Below, piece after piece: positions 48,668-56,899 of a stretch of 64,000 nucleotides of DNA. A model generated the notes under the pieces. It saw nothing but the letters and a program-made list of their open reading frames with translations, was not told the DNA's origin and searched no databases. This DNA is from Ancylomarina salipaludis (GTDB lineage: Bacteria; Bacteroidota; Bacteroidia; Bacteroidales; Marinifilaceae): positions 142,772 to 206,771 of the forward strand of contig NZ_SAXA01000009.1 in NCBI RefSeq assembly GCF_004122035.1, written 5' to 3'. The translations under genes were made by a program, and so were the position numbers. Each line of letters begins with the position of its first letter. The first letter of the stretch is position 1.

Positions 48668-49450
48668 ATGAAGCAACCCTTAGCTTATGTACATCCGGAG
48701 GCAAAAATTGCCGACAATGTGGTTATCGAACCTTTCGTTACCATTGACAAGGATGTTGTGATTGAAGAAGGAACACGTATTGGTTCAAATGCAACCATTC
48801 TTGAAGGCACGCGTATTGGGAAAAATTGTAATGTTTTTCCGGGTGCCGTAATTGGTGCTGTACCTCAGGATTTAAAATTTCGTGGTGAAAAAACTACTGT
48901 TGAAATTGGAAATAATACAACCATTCGTGAATGTGTAACCATTAATCGTGGTACAGCTGCAAAAGGCAAAACCATTGTGGGTGATAATTGTTTGTTGATG
49001 GCCTATTCACATATTGCTCACGATTGTGTATTGGGGAATAATATTATTGTAGGTAATGCATCTCAAATTGCAGGGGAAGTTGTGATTGATGATTTTGCCA
49101 TCTTGAGTGGATTGGTAGCTGTTCATCAGTTTGTACATATTGGTTCTCATGTGATGATTTCCGGTGGGTCTCTTGTTCGTAAGGATGTGCCTCCATTTGT
49201 GAAAGCTGCTCGTGAACCTCTTTCTTATGTTGGTGTTAACTCTATTGGTTTGCGTCGTCGTGAATATTCTAATGAGAAAATTCGTGAGATTCAGGATGTG
49301 TACCGTTACCTTTACCAAAAAGGGATGAACAATTTTGCAGCCATTGAAGCCATTGAAGCTGAAATGCCTGCCTCACCAGATCGTGATGAAATTATTCTTT
49401 TCGTGAAGAATTCAAAACGAGGTATTATGCGTGGGTATTTCCCGGAGTAA
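48668..49450 (+). CDS. lpxA: UDP-N-acetylglucosamine O-acyltransferase
   Basis: 260 residues. First step of lipid A synthesis, transferring a hydroxyacyl chain from ACP to the 3-OH of UDP-GlcNAc. Hexapeptide-repeat beta-helix (about 5-190) with the conserved MAYSHIAHDC segment containing the catalytic His, then the helical C-end (NSIGLRRREYSNEKI). Completes the lpxD-lpxC/fabZ-lpxA cluster; a strong terminator follows. Confidence 0.97.
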   Translation: MKQPLAYVHPEAKIADNVVIEPFVTIDKDVVIEEGTRIGSNATILEGTRIGKNCNVFPGAVIGAVPQDLKFRGEKTTVEIGNNTTIRECVTINRGTAAKGKTIVGDNCLLMAYSHIAHDCVLGNNIIVGNASQIAGEVVIDDFAILSGLVAVHQFVHIGSHVMISGGSLVRKDVPPFVKAAREPLSYVGVNSIGLRRREYSNEKIREIQDVYRYLYQKGMNNFAAIEAIEAEMPASPDRDEIILFVKNSKRGIMRGYFPE

Positions 49451-49471
49451 AAACGTGTTGATATTATATAG

Positions 49472-49512
49472 AAAAAGCGCTTGTTTCTTAATTGAAACGA
49501 GCGCTTTTTTTT
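49472..49512 (+). terminator. Terminator of the lpx cluster
   Basis: AAAAAGCGCTTGTTTC pairs with GAAACGAGCGCTTTTT (one G-T pair) over a six-base loop, followed by T residues. Confidence 0.9.
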
Positions 49513-49572
49513 ATTGTTTTTTTTAAACTGACGGGTTAAATAATGATTTGTAGAATAAGGTTTATAAGTAAA

Positions 49573-49626
49573 TTCTTTCATTCACTCATCCCCACATTAT
49601 CACATCACCGCATCAACTCATCATCA
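49573..49626. repeat. Low-complexity CATCAC-like repeat
   Basis: About 54 bases between the lpxA terminator and the thiL stop consist of imperfect repeats of ATCAC/CATCA spacing (cattcactcatcc, cattatcacatcac, catcaactcatcatc). Similar simple repeats are scattered between genes in many Bacteroidota; no function is known to me. Confidence 0.5.
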
Positions 49627-49629
49627 AAT

Positions 49630-50673
49630 CTATTCTGTGAAATTAGTCCAGCCTTGTGCTTGTAGCGCAATTTCGGTATTGTCGCGGGCGACCATATATT
49701 TCCCTTTGCTTGCGTCGCAGATATGACCAATCACTTTAACGTCAGGTATTTTTTCGATCTTTTCAAATTTATCAAGAGGGACCGTAAAAAGAAGTTCGTA
49801 ATCCTCTCCGCCATTAAGCGCAAAAATCGAATAGTTCATATTCAATTCTTCAGCCATTTTATGGGTTTCGTAATCGATAGGAATTTTCTCTTCGTAAATT
49901 TGGCAGCCAACATTCGATTCTTCACAAATATGGAAGAGTTCAGATGATAAACCATCAGAGATATCAATCATCGATGTCGGAACGATTTTGGCATCCTGTA
50001 AGCTCTCGAAGATATCTTTTCTAGCCTCAGGTTTCAACTGACGTTCCAGAATGTAATCATGTCCTGTTAAGTCAGGCTGAATTTCAGGATTGTTCTCAAA
50101 AATACGTTTCTCTCTGTCTAAAAGTTGTAGTCCGGCATAAGCAGCTCCAAGATCACCTGTTACGCAAATTAAGTCGTTTACTTGTGCCCCGCTACGGTAA
50201 GTAATCTTATCTTCATCAGCTTCACCAATGGCGGTCACCGAAATACAAAGTCCGGTTAATGATGATGTGGTATCGCCACCCACCAAATCGACATTGTACT
50301 TCTCACAAGCCATATTAATCCCTTCGTAAATTTCATCAATGGCTTCCAGCGTGAATCGTTTTGAAATTGCTATAGAAACAGTCACCTGCTTAGGTTCTGC
50401 ATTCATGGCGTAAACATCCGAAACATTTACTACAATTGCTTTATAACCCAAATGGCGAAGAGGTGTATACATTAAATCGAAATGAATGCCCTCAACCAAA
50501 AGATCAGTTGTTACAACCGTTTTTTTACCTGACTGATTTAAAACGGCCGCATCGTCACCTATTCCCTTTAGAGTGGATGCCTGCGTTAGTTTTACATTTT
50601 TGCTTAGGTGTTTGATCAAACCAAACTCACCCAATGTCGATATATCGGTTCCTTGTGTATTGTTTTCCTGCAT
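49630..50673 (-). CDS. thiL: Thiamine-monophosphate kinase
   Basis: 347 residues. Phosphorylates thiamine monophosphate to thiamine pyrophosphate. Family motifs: GIGDDAAVL near residue 41, TTDLLVEGIHFDL near 57, and ISDGLSSELFHICEES near 233. The N-terminal ATP-binding and C-terminal AIR-synthase-like halves are both present. No TPP riboswitch pattern is visible upstream. It lies 105 bases downstream of the pseudo-rSAM gene on the same strand but has a -7 element of its own. Confidence 0.96.
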   Translation of the reverse strand: MQENNTQGTDISTLGEFGLIKHLSKNVKLTQASTLKGIGDDAAVLNQSGKKTVVTTDLLVEGIHFDLMYTPLRHLGYKAIVVNVSDVYAMNAEPKQVTVSIAISKRFTLEAIDEIYEGINMACEKYNVDLVGGDTTSSLTGLCISVTAIGEADEDKITYRSGAQVNDLICVTGDLGAAYAGLQLLDREKRIFENNPEIQPDLTGHDYILERQLKPEARKDIFESLQDAKIVPTSMIDISDGLSSELFHICEESNVGCQIYEEKIPIDYETHKMAEELNMNYSIFALNGGEDYELLFTVPLDKFEKIEKIPDVKVIGHICDASKGKYMVARDNTEIALQAQGWTNFTE

Positions 50674-50684
50674 AATAAGCTACG

Positions 50685-50698
50685 TTCTAAATTTAGAA
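50685..50698 (-). promoter_or_regulatory. 14-bp palindrome upstream of thiL
   Basis: TTCTAAATTTAGAA is a perfect palindrome 12 bases before the thiL start, just downstream of a TACCTTTG -7-like element at 50714-50707 (minus strand). It would lie at the start of the thiL transcript and could be an operator. Confidence 0.42.
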
Positions 50699-50778
50699 TT
50701 TGCTTGCAAAGGTAGAGAAAAATTTAAGAATAGGGATTTGTTTATATTCTTGCTATATATTATTGGCGCTTATTGAAA

Positions 50779-51957
50779 TCAAACTCTCACATGGCATAAA
50801 TTTGGTTTCCCTATCTCAATTTCATAATCGGAGGGTGAAGGGCATAACCATTGATAGATGCAATTATTGCACGGTTCCATATCCCTTATTTTAAACCAAG
50901 AAGTTCCTGCGTACATTTCTTTTGTGAGTATTTCTTTTAAGGAATTTTGCAAGTTGCCTAGGGGAGGAATATGCTTGTTTGAGTATATATTACCATCAGA
51001 TTGAATAATGATTTTTCCAAAGTTATTTGTATTCATTGCCTGATGAGCAAAAACTTCCCGTTTGTCTAAATTCGGATTTGCAAGATCCTCCTTGTTTAGG
51101 AAAATGTTTTCTTCAAAAAAAGCTAAGTTTACTCCATTGTATTCAGGTACTATTTCCGTGTTATCTAACTGTTCCTTTTCAATAAATGAAACACAGTTAT
51201 AGTATTCTGACTCAGAATGAATATTAAATTGCCAACTGATTTTGGATTCAATATGTTTTGTGTTTTTTAGAGCTTTATACATAACTTCTTCGTTACGTGA
51301 TGCATTGTGGATTATTTTTATTCTCAAGTCATCAGGGATGTTAAATTTATCAGATATATTTTTTAAAAGTGAGGAATCTATTTGCAGAATTATTGAAGAG
51401 TTATGATCCTTTAGATTATTGATTAAAGTGTTTATGCCATTAAAAGATGATGCTGAATTTAAAATTATATTGAAACAGATATGTTGATTTGGCGGTATAG
51501 GTTTTAAGAATTTAGATAAGTTCTCTATATGCTTTTTTAGGTTAATGTTATTTTGATGGTTAAAATAAATATCAACATGGTTTAGGTATGTTATGACTTT
51601 CTCTCCAATGGATCGAGAAGTGTCCTGCTTGAGTTTATCTCTGTCACATTGTAGGTTAAGCAGTGGTGGGAATTGAATTGGTCTTTGTTGATTGTTTGTT
51701 ATTTCAGACAAAGTACCTGAATTGCTTTTGATAATCCGATCGATAAATTCCTTTACGTTAGATACTGATAATTCTGTTTGATCTATTTGTATGCAATACA
51801 AATTTGAGAGACTACTCAATTTTTCAATGATTGAATGCAGTTCTGGTGAATAGTTAAATTCAATGGATATTTTAGTTGCAGAGTTGTATAATAGAATGTT
51901 TGATCTGTTTTTCCATACAAAAGTATCAGGATTTAAATTGAACCAGTATTTTTTCAT
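50779..51957 (-). CDS. Pseudo-rSAM protein of a GG-Bacteroidales peptide-modification system
   Basis: 392 residues. The chain resembles the radical SAM partner in the same cassette but lacks any CX3CX2C motif, so it cannot hold a SAM-linked cluster. The C-end retains a SPASM-like set: Cys363-X2-Cys366-X5-Cys372 (CNNCIYQWLC) and Cys388 (NLCHVRV). This architecture is known as the 'pseudo-rSAM protein, GG-Bacteroidales system' (TIGR04150 as I recall it). It probably binds the precursor peptide or the active maturase; that is inference. It starts 10 bases after the maturase stop, so they are co-translated. Confidence 0.82.
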   Translation of the reverse strand: MKKYWFNLNPDTFVWKNRSNILLYNSATKISIEFNYSPELHSIIEKLSSLSNLYCIQIDQTELSVSNVKEFIDRIIKSNSGTLSEITNNQQRPIQFPPLLNLQCDRDKLKQDTSRSIGEKVITYLNHVDIYFNHQNNINLKKHIENLSKFLKPIPPNQHICFNIILNSASSFNGINTLINNLKDHNSSIILQIDSSLLKNISDKFNIPDDLRIKIIHNASRNEEVMYKALKNTKHIESKISWQFNIHSESEYYNCVSFIEKEQLDNTEIVPEYNGVNLAFFEENIFLNKEDLANPNLDKREVFAHQAMNTNNFGKIIIQSDGNIYSNKHIPPLGNLQNSLKEILTKEMYAGTSWFKIRDMEPCNNCIYQWLCPSPSDYEIEIGKPNLCHVRV

Positions 51958-51967
51958 GTTTGCTTTA

Positions 51968-53233
51968 TTAATTAACTAGAACCTTTGTCATAATTTTCTC
52001 ATACAAATCTGGATTTTCTCTGAGATAGTCAATGATTAAAGAAGTATTTGATTCGAACTGCTTTTTATTAGTGAAATGTTTACATCGCAATTCAGAATCT
52101 ATTGTGTCGAAGGTAAATATGCATTGTTTGCAGGTGTCAAGATTATAACATGTTGAGCATTGTGATGTTAATGTTCTGAAGTAACTGTTATATGTTTCTG
52201 CTATTTTATCGAGATCGAGTTTAATTCCTTGCTTAGATATATTTCCAACGGCATGTTGATGACCTATTCGTTCACATACAAGTATTTTTCCAGTGACGGT
52301 GACAAACATTTTTTTATTGAATGGAAGACAGGTTCCGGTTGGAATCCTATCTGTATTTTTTATTGGAGTTGTCGGAATCAATAATTCATTATATGAGAAA
52401 AAAACGTTGCCGCTGTGTTTGTGTAGATAAGTTGCAAGGGCATCTGTCTTTGGATTATCTACAAACCAATCTTTTTCAATTATTTTATGATTTTGTGCTT
52501 TTAATAAGCTATCTCTTTTTGAATTATACATCTGGTCAAATTCTTTGTGCTTAGTTTCTGGAATTCCCGATGTATTCAATTCACCAACTCTGGTTACTTT
52601 ATTGAATTCTTTTTTGAAAAATGAATGAATTTCAGCTACACTGTTTTTATTATGAAGTACAGAGTTGAAATTTATTCTATCATTAAAATAATCAGGATAG
52701 TGTTCTTGTATTTTTTTAGCATTTGAATAAACTTTATCGAAAGAATTCATCCCTGAATGGTTTACCCTGTATGAATTATTGGCTTTTGTTCCATCCAGAC
52801 TGATGAGAAGTCTAAAATCCTTTTCTGTTAGGTAATCGATATGCTTATCTAATAAAAGGCCATTGGTTGTCATTGAAAACACAAATTTATTGTGAATGTT
52901 GGTGAGAGATTCAATATGTTTAACAATGTTTTTAATGAAGTTCATATTTAACAAAGGTTCTCCACCATAAAAGCTTATATATATATGTCCTCCATATGAC
53001 TTGTTATTTTTAGATCTCCATAATTCAGCTAAATAATCAATTAATTTAATAGCAGACTCCTGATCAAGATCCCGATCTTCCCTTTTGTCGTAATCATTAT
53101 ATAATTCACCATATCCGCAATATCTACATTTTAGATTACACGAATCTGTTACTTCAAAAGTTAATTGGTTTAGATTAGCTAGTTCCGACTTAATATTTTC
53201 GCCTGTTAATTGATAGAATTTTTCCTTACACAT
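51968..53233 (-). CDS. Radical SAM/SPASM peptide maturase, GG-Bacteroidales type
   Basis: 421 residues. The SAM cluster motif is Cys32-X3-Cys36-X2-Cys39 (DSCNLKCRYCGYG). The barrel continues with YGGEPLL near residue 95. A C-terminal SPASM-like domain gives seven further cysteines: 302, 320, 359, 362, 368, 371 and 384 (CX2CX5CX2C core), enough for two auxiliary Fe-S clusters. Such enzymes install thioether or other carbon-centred cross-links in a precursor peptide. It follows the precursor gene by 61 bases, separated by a hairpin, and precedes the pseudo-rSAM gene by 10 bases. Confidence 0.88.
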   Translation of the reverse strand: MCKEKFYQLTGENIKSELANLNQLTFEVTDSCNLKCRYCGYGELYNDYDKREDRDLDQESAIKLIDYLAELWRSKNNKSYGGHIYISFYGGEPLLNMNFIKNIVKHIESLTNIHNKFVFSMTTNGLLLDKHIDYLTEKDFRLLISLDGTKANNSYRVNHSGMNSFDKVYSNAKKIQEHYPDYFNDRINFNSVLHNKNSVAEIHSFFKKEFNKVTRVGELNTSGIPETKHKEFDQMYNSKRDSLLKAQNHKIIEKDWFVDNPKTDALATYLHKHSGNVFFSYNELLIPTTPIKNTDRIPTGTCLPFNKKMFVTVTGKILVCERIGHQHAVGNISKQGIKLDLDKIAETYNSYFRTLTSQCSTCYNLDTCKQCIFTFDTIDSELRCKHFTNKKQFESNTSLIIDYLRENPDLYEKIMTKVLVN

Positions 53234-53249
53234 AAATAGTTGGTGTTAG

Positions 53250-53278
53250 ACCTTAGGACATTTTCTATGTCCTAAGGT
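53250..53278 (-). promoter_or_regulatory. Perfect hairpin between precursor and maturase genes
   Basis: ACCTTAGGACAT pairs perfectly with ATGTCCTAAGGT over a five-base loop. It follows the precursor stop by 16 bases and is not followed by a T run on the minus strand, so it looks like an RNA-stabilising or processing hairpin that would leave more precursor mRNA than maturase mRNA. Confidence 0.75.
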
Positions 53279-53294
53279 TATGGTGAGCATAATC

Positions 53295-53486
53295 TTAACG
53301 AAGACCACCGTCGGCATTTGCACATGCGTTATCGTTGCTTGATGATCCACCGTTGTCTGCATAACGACAACCGCATCCACAAAGTGGACCTACTATAACA
53401 ACTGCTTTAAGACCACCTTTCGTATCTGTTAATTGTTTGTTATTTAATTTCTCTTTAGCAAGCTTGTTTAATTTCAAATTTTTCAT
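53295..53486 (-). CDS. Double-glycine precursor peptide, GG-Bacteroidales family
   Basis: 63 residues. The leader (1-25) starts MKNLKLNKLAKEKLNNKQL and ends with Lys-Gly-Gly (24-25), the cut site of C39-type peptidases. The core of 38 residues contains CGCGC (Cys36, 38, 40), NGGSSSNDN and Cys55 before NADGGLR. This matches the natural product precursor family linked to GG-Bacteroidales radical SAM maturases. Small residues and four cysteines fit thioether formation. No C39 transporter is found in the window, so processing must use a remote gene. Confidence 0.85.
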   Translation of the reverse strand: MKNLKLNKLAKEKLNNKQLTDTKGGLKAVVIVGPLCGCGCRYADNGGSSSNDNACANADGGLR

Positions 53487-53606
53487 CTTGTCAAAATTTA
53501 AGTGTTAATAATAAAATTTACTTTAATTTTGCCCTTATCTCCTCGAACGAGATTTTAGGCGTTTGAGTTTAAATGCGCAATTGTTTAACTCGGATACTAA
53601 ATTATG

Positions 53607-53645
53607 TAAGCTCGCTGATATATATTGTCAGTGAGCTTATTTTTA
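53607..53645. promoter_or_regulatory. Inverted repeat upstream of the precursor gene
   Basis: TAAGCTCGCTGA and TCAGTGAGCTTA (one mismatch) flank a nine-base centre. On the plus strand a TTTTTATT run follows, giving a terminator shape pointing away from the precursor; on the minus strand the run is weak. It may end the HTH transcript, end an antisense RNA, or be an operator. Confidence 0.5.
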
Positions 53646-53780
53646 TTAAGTCTAATAGGATTGTGTGAAAAGTTAGATCGTGATGCGTTAGTGTGGTATT
53701 TGTATTAGGTTTTATTATATGTTAATTCACATAAGGGATGTTGTAGGTAGATTTTTATTAGGTGAATGATATGGCTTTAA

Positions 53781-53981
53781 TCATTCGTCGATATAATATG
53801 ATCTTATGGTTCTACAATATCTGAATTCTAAACCATCTGTCCTTAAGCTCTCTAAGAGTCTGTATAGTACTCTTTCTTGAATATTGAATTTAGTTGCAAG
53901 TTCTTTAGGTGTTCCTGTTGCTCTTTTTTTTGCAAGCTCAATAAACTGCCTGCGTTTTTCTAAAAAATCAATCTGTTTCAT
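53781..53981 (-). CDS. Small winged helix-turn-helix protein
   Basis: 66 residues, one DeoR/HTH_11-like domain: GTPKELATKFNIQERVLYRLLESL forms the helix-turn-helix (only key residues cited: T23, P24, L27, V38, L39, L42), then a wing ending RSYYIDE. Such tiny HTH proteins are frequent in Bacteroidota, often near peptide cassettes. It lies 294 bases upstream of the precursor gene on the same strand and is a candidate local regulator. No effector domain is present. Confidence 0.75.
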   Translation of the reverse strand: MKQIDFLEKRRQFIELAKKRATGTPKELATKFNIQERVLYRLLESLRTDGLEFRYCRTIRSYYIDE

Positions 53982-54569
53982 TTCGTTTTAATTTGGGTAG
54001 TTGAAAATTGCCATTAGAATTATATCAAAATAGTTATGTGTTTTATATGGCTCATCTCATGTATTTAGTTAATTAGTGGGTTTGTTCCTTTATTCTGTTT
54101 TTTCTTAAAAAGTAACCCAGCGGTATTAACTTTTTTACTGACAAATGTTAATTAGAGTCTATTGGTGAGATAAAGGACCTTTTATATGCAGGTTTCAGTA
54201 GGTGTTTGGATGTATAAGAAAAATTGTAGAACACTTTTATTGCTTTTGATGGATTTCACTGTTCAAATATATTTATGAATTTCAGCGTCTGGATGTATCT
54301 ATTTTGCTGCTTTTAGCAATCTATTTTCAATCTCATGTCAAGAAAAAGACTTTCTGGTGTTTTATTGAGTATCTTTACAGACAGATATATAAATACTTTC
54401 TTTATATTTGCAGCAAATTTCAAACGGTTTCAGTCGGGCTAAGTGGTTCGGAGAAACAGATTTTCGAAAGTAATCCTTTAGGCTTCGACAAACTGAGGCT
54501 GTATTTTATGACATATGATGGTCAAGCTTTCGAATATGGATACTTACAACTTGATACTTTTTTTAAGAT
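53982..54569. other. 588-bp intergenic region before sufB
   Basis: A -7-like TATATTTG at 54403-54410 suggests a sufB promoter with a leader of about 160 bases. The leader (54417-54515) holds partly self-complementary stretches such as GTTTC...GAAAC and a piece resembling the dispersed element GGCTTCGACAAACTGAGGCT, but no clean fold. A 98-codon open frame (54304-54600) overlaps the sufB start and shows no sign of being a gene. Confidence 0.45.
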
Positions 54570-56021
54570 ATGGCTAAAGAAGAACAAGATAAAATATTGA
54601 ATGAAGTCACCCAAAGTGATTATAAATATGGCTTTTCGAGTAACATCGAAACAGATTCTATAGCAAAGGGGTTGAGTGAAGATGTGATTCGGTTGATTTC
54701 GTCTAAGAAAAACGAGCCGGAGTTCATGTTGGAATTCCGATTGAAGGCTTACCGTCATTGGTTAACGATGAAAATGCCGGAATGGGCACATCTGGAAATT
54801 CCTCCAATTGACTATCAGGATATCATTTACTATGCAGCTCCTAAGCAAAAAGCAAAGCTGGAGAGTATGGATGATGTGGACCCCGAAATTCGTGCAACTT
54901 TCGATAAGCTGGGCATTCCTTTGGATGAACAGAAAATTTTATCGAATGTAGCTGTTGATGTGGTAATGGACTCTTCATCGGTAAAAACAACATTTAAAGA
55001 GGCTTTAGCTGAGAAAGGTATTATTTTCTGTTCCTTTAGCGAGGCCGTTCAGGACCATCCTGATTTAATTCAGGAATATATGGGAACAGTGGTTCCTTAT
55101 CGCGATAACTTTTTTGCGGCACTGAATTCAGCCGTTTTCTCTGATGGATCTTTCGTTTACATTCCTAAGGGTGTTCGTTGCCCAATGGAACTATCCACTT
55201 ACTTCCGTATTAATGCTGAGAATACAGGTCAGTTTGAGCGTACCTTAATCGTTTGTGAAGACGATTCTTTCGTGAGTTATCTTGAAGGTTGTACGGCACC
55301 AATGCGTGATGAGAACCAGCTGCACGCTGCAATTGTTGAGATTATTGTGAAGGAAAATGCAGAGGTGAAATATTCAACCGTTCAAAACTGGTATCCTGGT
55401 AACAAGGAAGGTCTTGGTGGGATTTACAACTTTGTAACCAAACGAGGTATTTGCGAGGGAGCCAATTCAAAATTGATGTGGGCTCAGGTTGAGACCGGAT
55501 CTGCAGTGACCTGGAAATACCCATCCACCATTTTAAAGGGCGATGGCTCGTCAAGTGAGTTCTACTCAGTGGCTGTAACCAATAATCATCAGCAAGCCGA
55601 TACCGGAACAAAGATGATTCATATCGGTAATAACACAAAATCGACAATCATTTCGAAAGGTATTTCGGCAGGAAAATCGAACAACTCTTACCGTGGATTG
55701 GTAAAAGTGGTGAAGAGCTGCGAAGGTGCTCGAAATTTCTCACAATGTGATTCGCTTCTATTGGGTGATAAATGTGGTGCCCACACTTATCCTTATTTGG
55801 AAGTTTATAATAAATCGGCTAAGGTCGAACACGAGGCAACCACCTCGAAAATTGGTGAAGATCAGATCTTTTATTGTAACCAGCGAGGTATCTCAACTGA
55901 AGATGCTATTGGCTTAATTGTTAATGGTTACGCTAAAGAGGTGATTAATAAAATGCCTATGGAGTTTGCTGTTGAAGCACAAAAACTATTGGCAATTAGC
56001 CTCGAAGGCTCTGTCGGATAA
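54570..56021 (+). CDS. sufB: Fe-S cluster assembly protein SufB
   Basis: 483 residues, scaffold subunit of the SufBCD complex for building Fe-S clusters. Family landmarks: [16 protein letters not shown] near 50, [19 protein letters not shown] near 199, the [17 protein letters not shown] segment near 385 and C-terminal [19 protein letters not shown]. First gene of a complete suf operon. The start ATG gives the standard N-end and lies 160 bases after a candidate promoter. Confidence 0.97.
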   Translation: MAKEEQDKILNEVTQSDYKYGFSSNIETDSIAKGLSEDVIRLISSKKNEPEFMLEFRLKAYRHWLTMKMPEWAHLEIPPIDYQDIIYYAAPKQKAKLESMDDVDPEIRATFDKLGIPLDEQKILSNVAVDVVMDSSSVKTTFKEALAEKGIIFCSFSEAVQDHPDLIQEYMGTVVPYRDNFFAALNSAVFSDGSFVYIPKGVRCPMELSTYFRINAENTGQFERTLIVCEDDSFVSYLEGCTAPMRDENQLHAAIVEIIVKENAEVKYSTVQNWYPGNKEGLGGIYNFVTKRGICEGANSKLMWAQVETGSAVTWKYPSTILKGDGSSSEFYSVAVTNNHQQADTGTKMIHIGNNTKSTIISKGISAGKSNNSYRGLVKVVKSCEGARNFSQCDSLLLGDKCGAHTYPYLEVYNKSAKVEHEATTSKIGEDQIFYCNQRGISTEDAIGLIVNGYAKEVINKMPMEFAVEAQKLLAISLEGSVG

Positions 56022-56065
56022 TCGACAACAGATAATTGAAACTGATAATCGGAAAAAAGACAACA

Positions 56066-56818
56066 ATGTTAAGTATAAAGAATCTACACGCATCAATCAA
56101 CGGGAAAGAAATCCTAAAAGGGATTAATCTTGAAATAAAGCCAGGAGAAGTTCATGCTATCATGGGCCCTAATGGCGCAGGTAAAAGTACATTAGCTTCG
56201 GTATTGGCAGGACGCGAATTGTTCGACGTTACTGAAGGTGAAGTTGTTTTTGGAGGGAAAGATCTTTTGGATCTGTCTCCGGAAGATCGTGCTAAAGAAG
56301 GGATCTTCTTAGGCTTTCAGTATCCAATTGAAATTCCTGGTGTATCAACCGTTAATTTCATGAAGACTGCTGTAAACGAACATCGTAAATATAAAGGTTT
56401 GGAGCCTTTGAAAGCGGCAGACTTTTTAAAGTTGATGCGCGATAAAAAAGCGTTGGTTGAGATTGACTCAAAGCTAACCAATCGTTCAGTGAACGAAGGT
56501 TTCTCTGGTGGAGAGAAAAAGAAGAATGAAATTTTTCAAATGGCCATGCTTGAGCCTAAGTTAGCCGTATTGGATGAAACTGATTCTGGTTTGGATATTG
56601 ATGCGCTTCGTATTGTTGCCAATGGTGTGAACAAACTGAAGACTGCTGAAAATTCAACGATTGTAATTACTCACTATCAGCGTTTGCTTGATTATATTGT
56701 ACCTGACGTGGTTCACGTATTATTCGATGGGCGTATCGTAAAAACAGCCGGCAAAGAGTTAGCGCTTGAGTTGGAAGAAAAAGGATACGACTGGATTAAG
56801 GAAGAATTAGTGAAATAG
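56066..56818 (+). CDS. sufC: Fe-S cluster assembly ATPase SufC
   Basis: 250 residues, ABC-type ATPase of SufBCD. Walker A GPNGAGKST at 34-42, signature FSGGEKKKNEI near 150, Walker B LAVLDETDSG near 171 and switch His in VITHYQR. The ATG at 56066 is chosen; the ATG at 56036 would add a Lys-rich tail with no family match. It lies 44 bases after sufB. Confidence 0.97.
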   Translation: MLSIKNLHASINGKEILKGINLEIKPGEVHAIMGPNGAGKSTLASVLAGRELFDVTEGEVVFGGKDLLDLSPEDRAKEGIFLGFQYPIEIPGVSTVNFMKTAVNEHRKYKGLEPLKAADFLKLMRDKKALVEIDSKLTNRSVNEGFSGGEKKKNEIFQMAMLEPKLAVLDETDSGLDIDALRIVANGVNKLKTAENSTIVITHYQRLLDYIVPDVVHVLFDGRIVKTAGKELALELEEKGYDWIKEELVK

Positions 56819-56819
56819 T

Positions 56820-56899
56820 TAGATTGTTAAATGGCTTAATTGTTAAAATTAACCGTCCGACAATGTAGCAATCTATCAATCTATCAATTTGAAATAATC
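56820..56899. repeat. Low-complexity intergenic repeat between sufC and sufD
   Basis: CAATCTAT occurs twice in tandem at 56869-56884 and is complementary to TTAGATTG at 56819-56826. Two AATTGTTAAA-like pieces lie between. Such short repeats are frequent between genes in Bacteroidota. Confidence 0.45.

Noticed and set aside
54417..54515. Riboswitch or IscR-type leader before sufB
   Set aside because: Some self-complementary pieces exist, but no consistent fold or known motif could be built by eye.
54304..54600. 98-codon open frame before sufB
   Set aside because: It covers the likely sufB promoter and overlaps the sufB start in another frame; composition is not protein-like.
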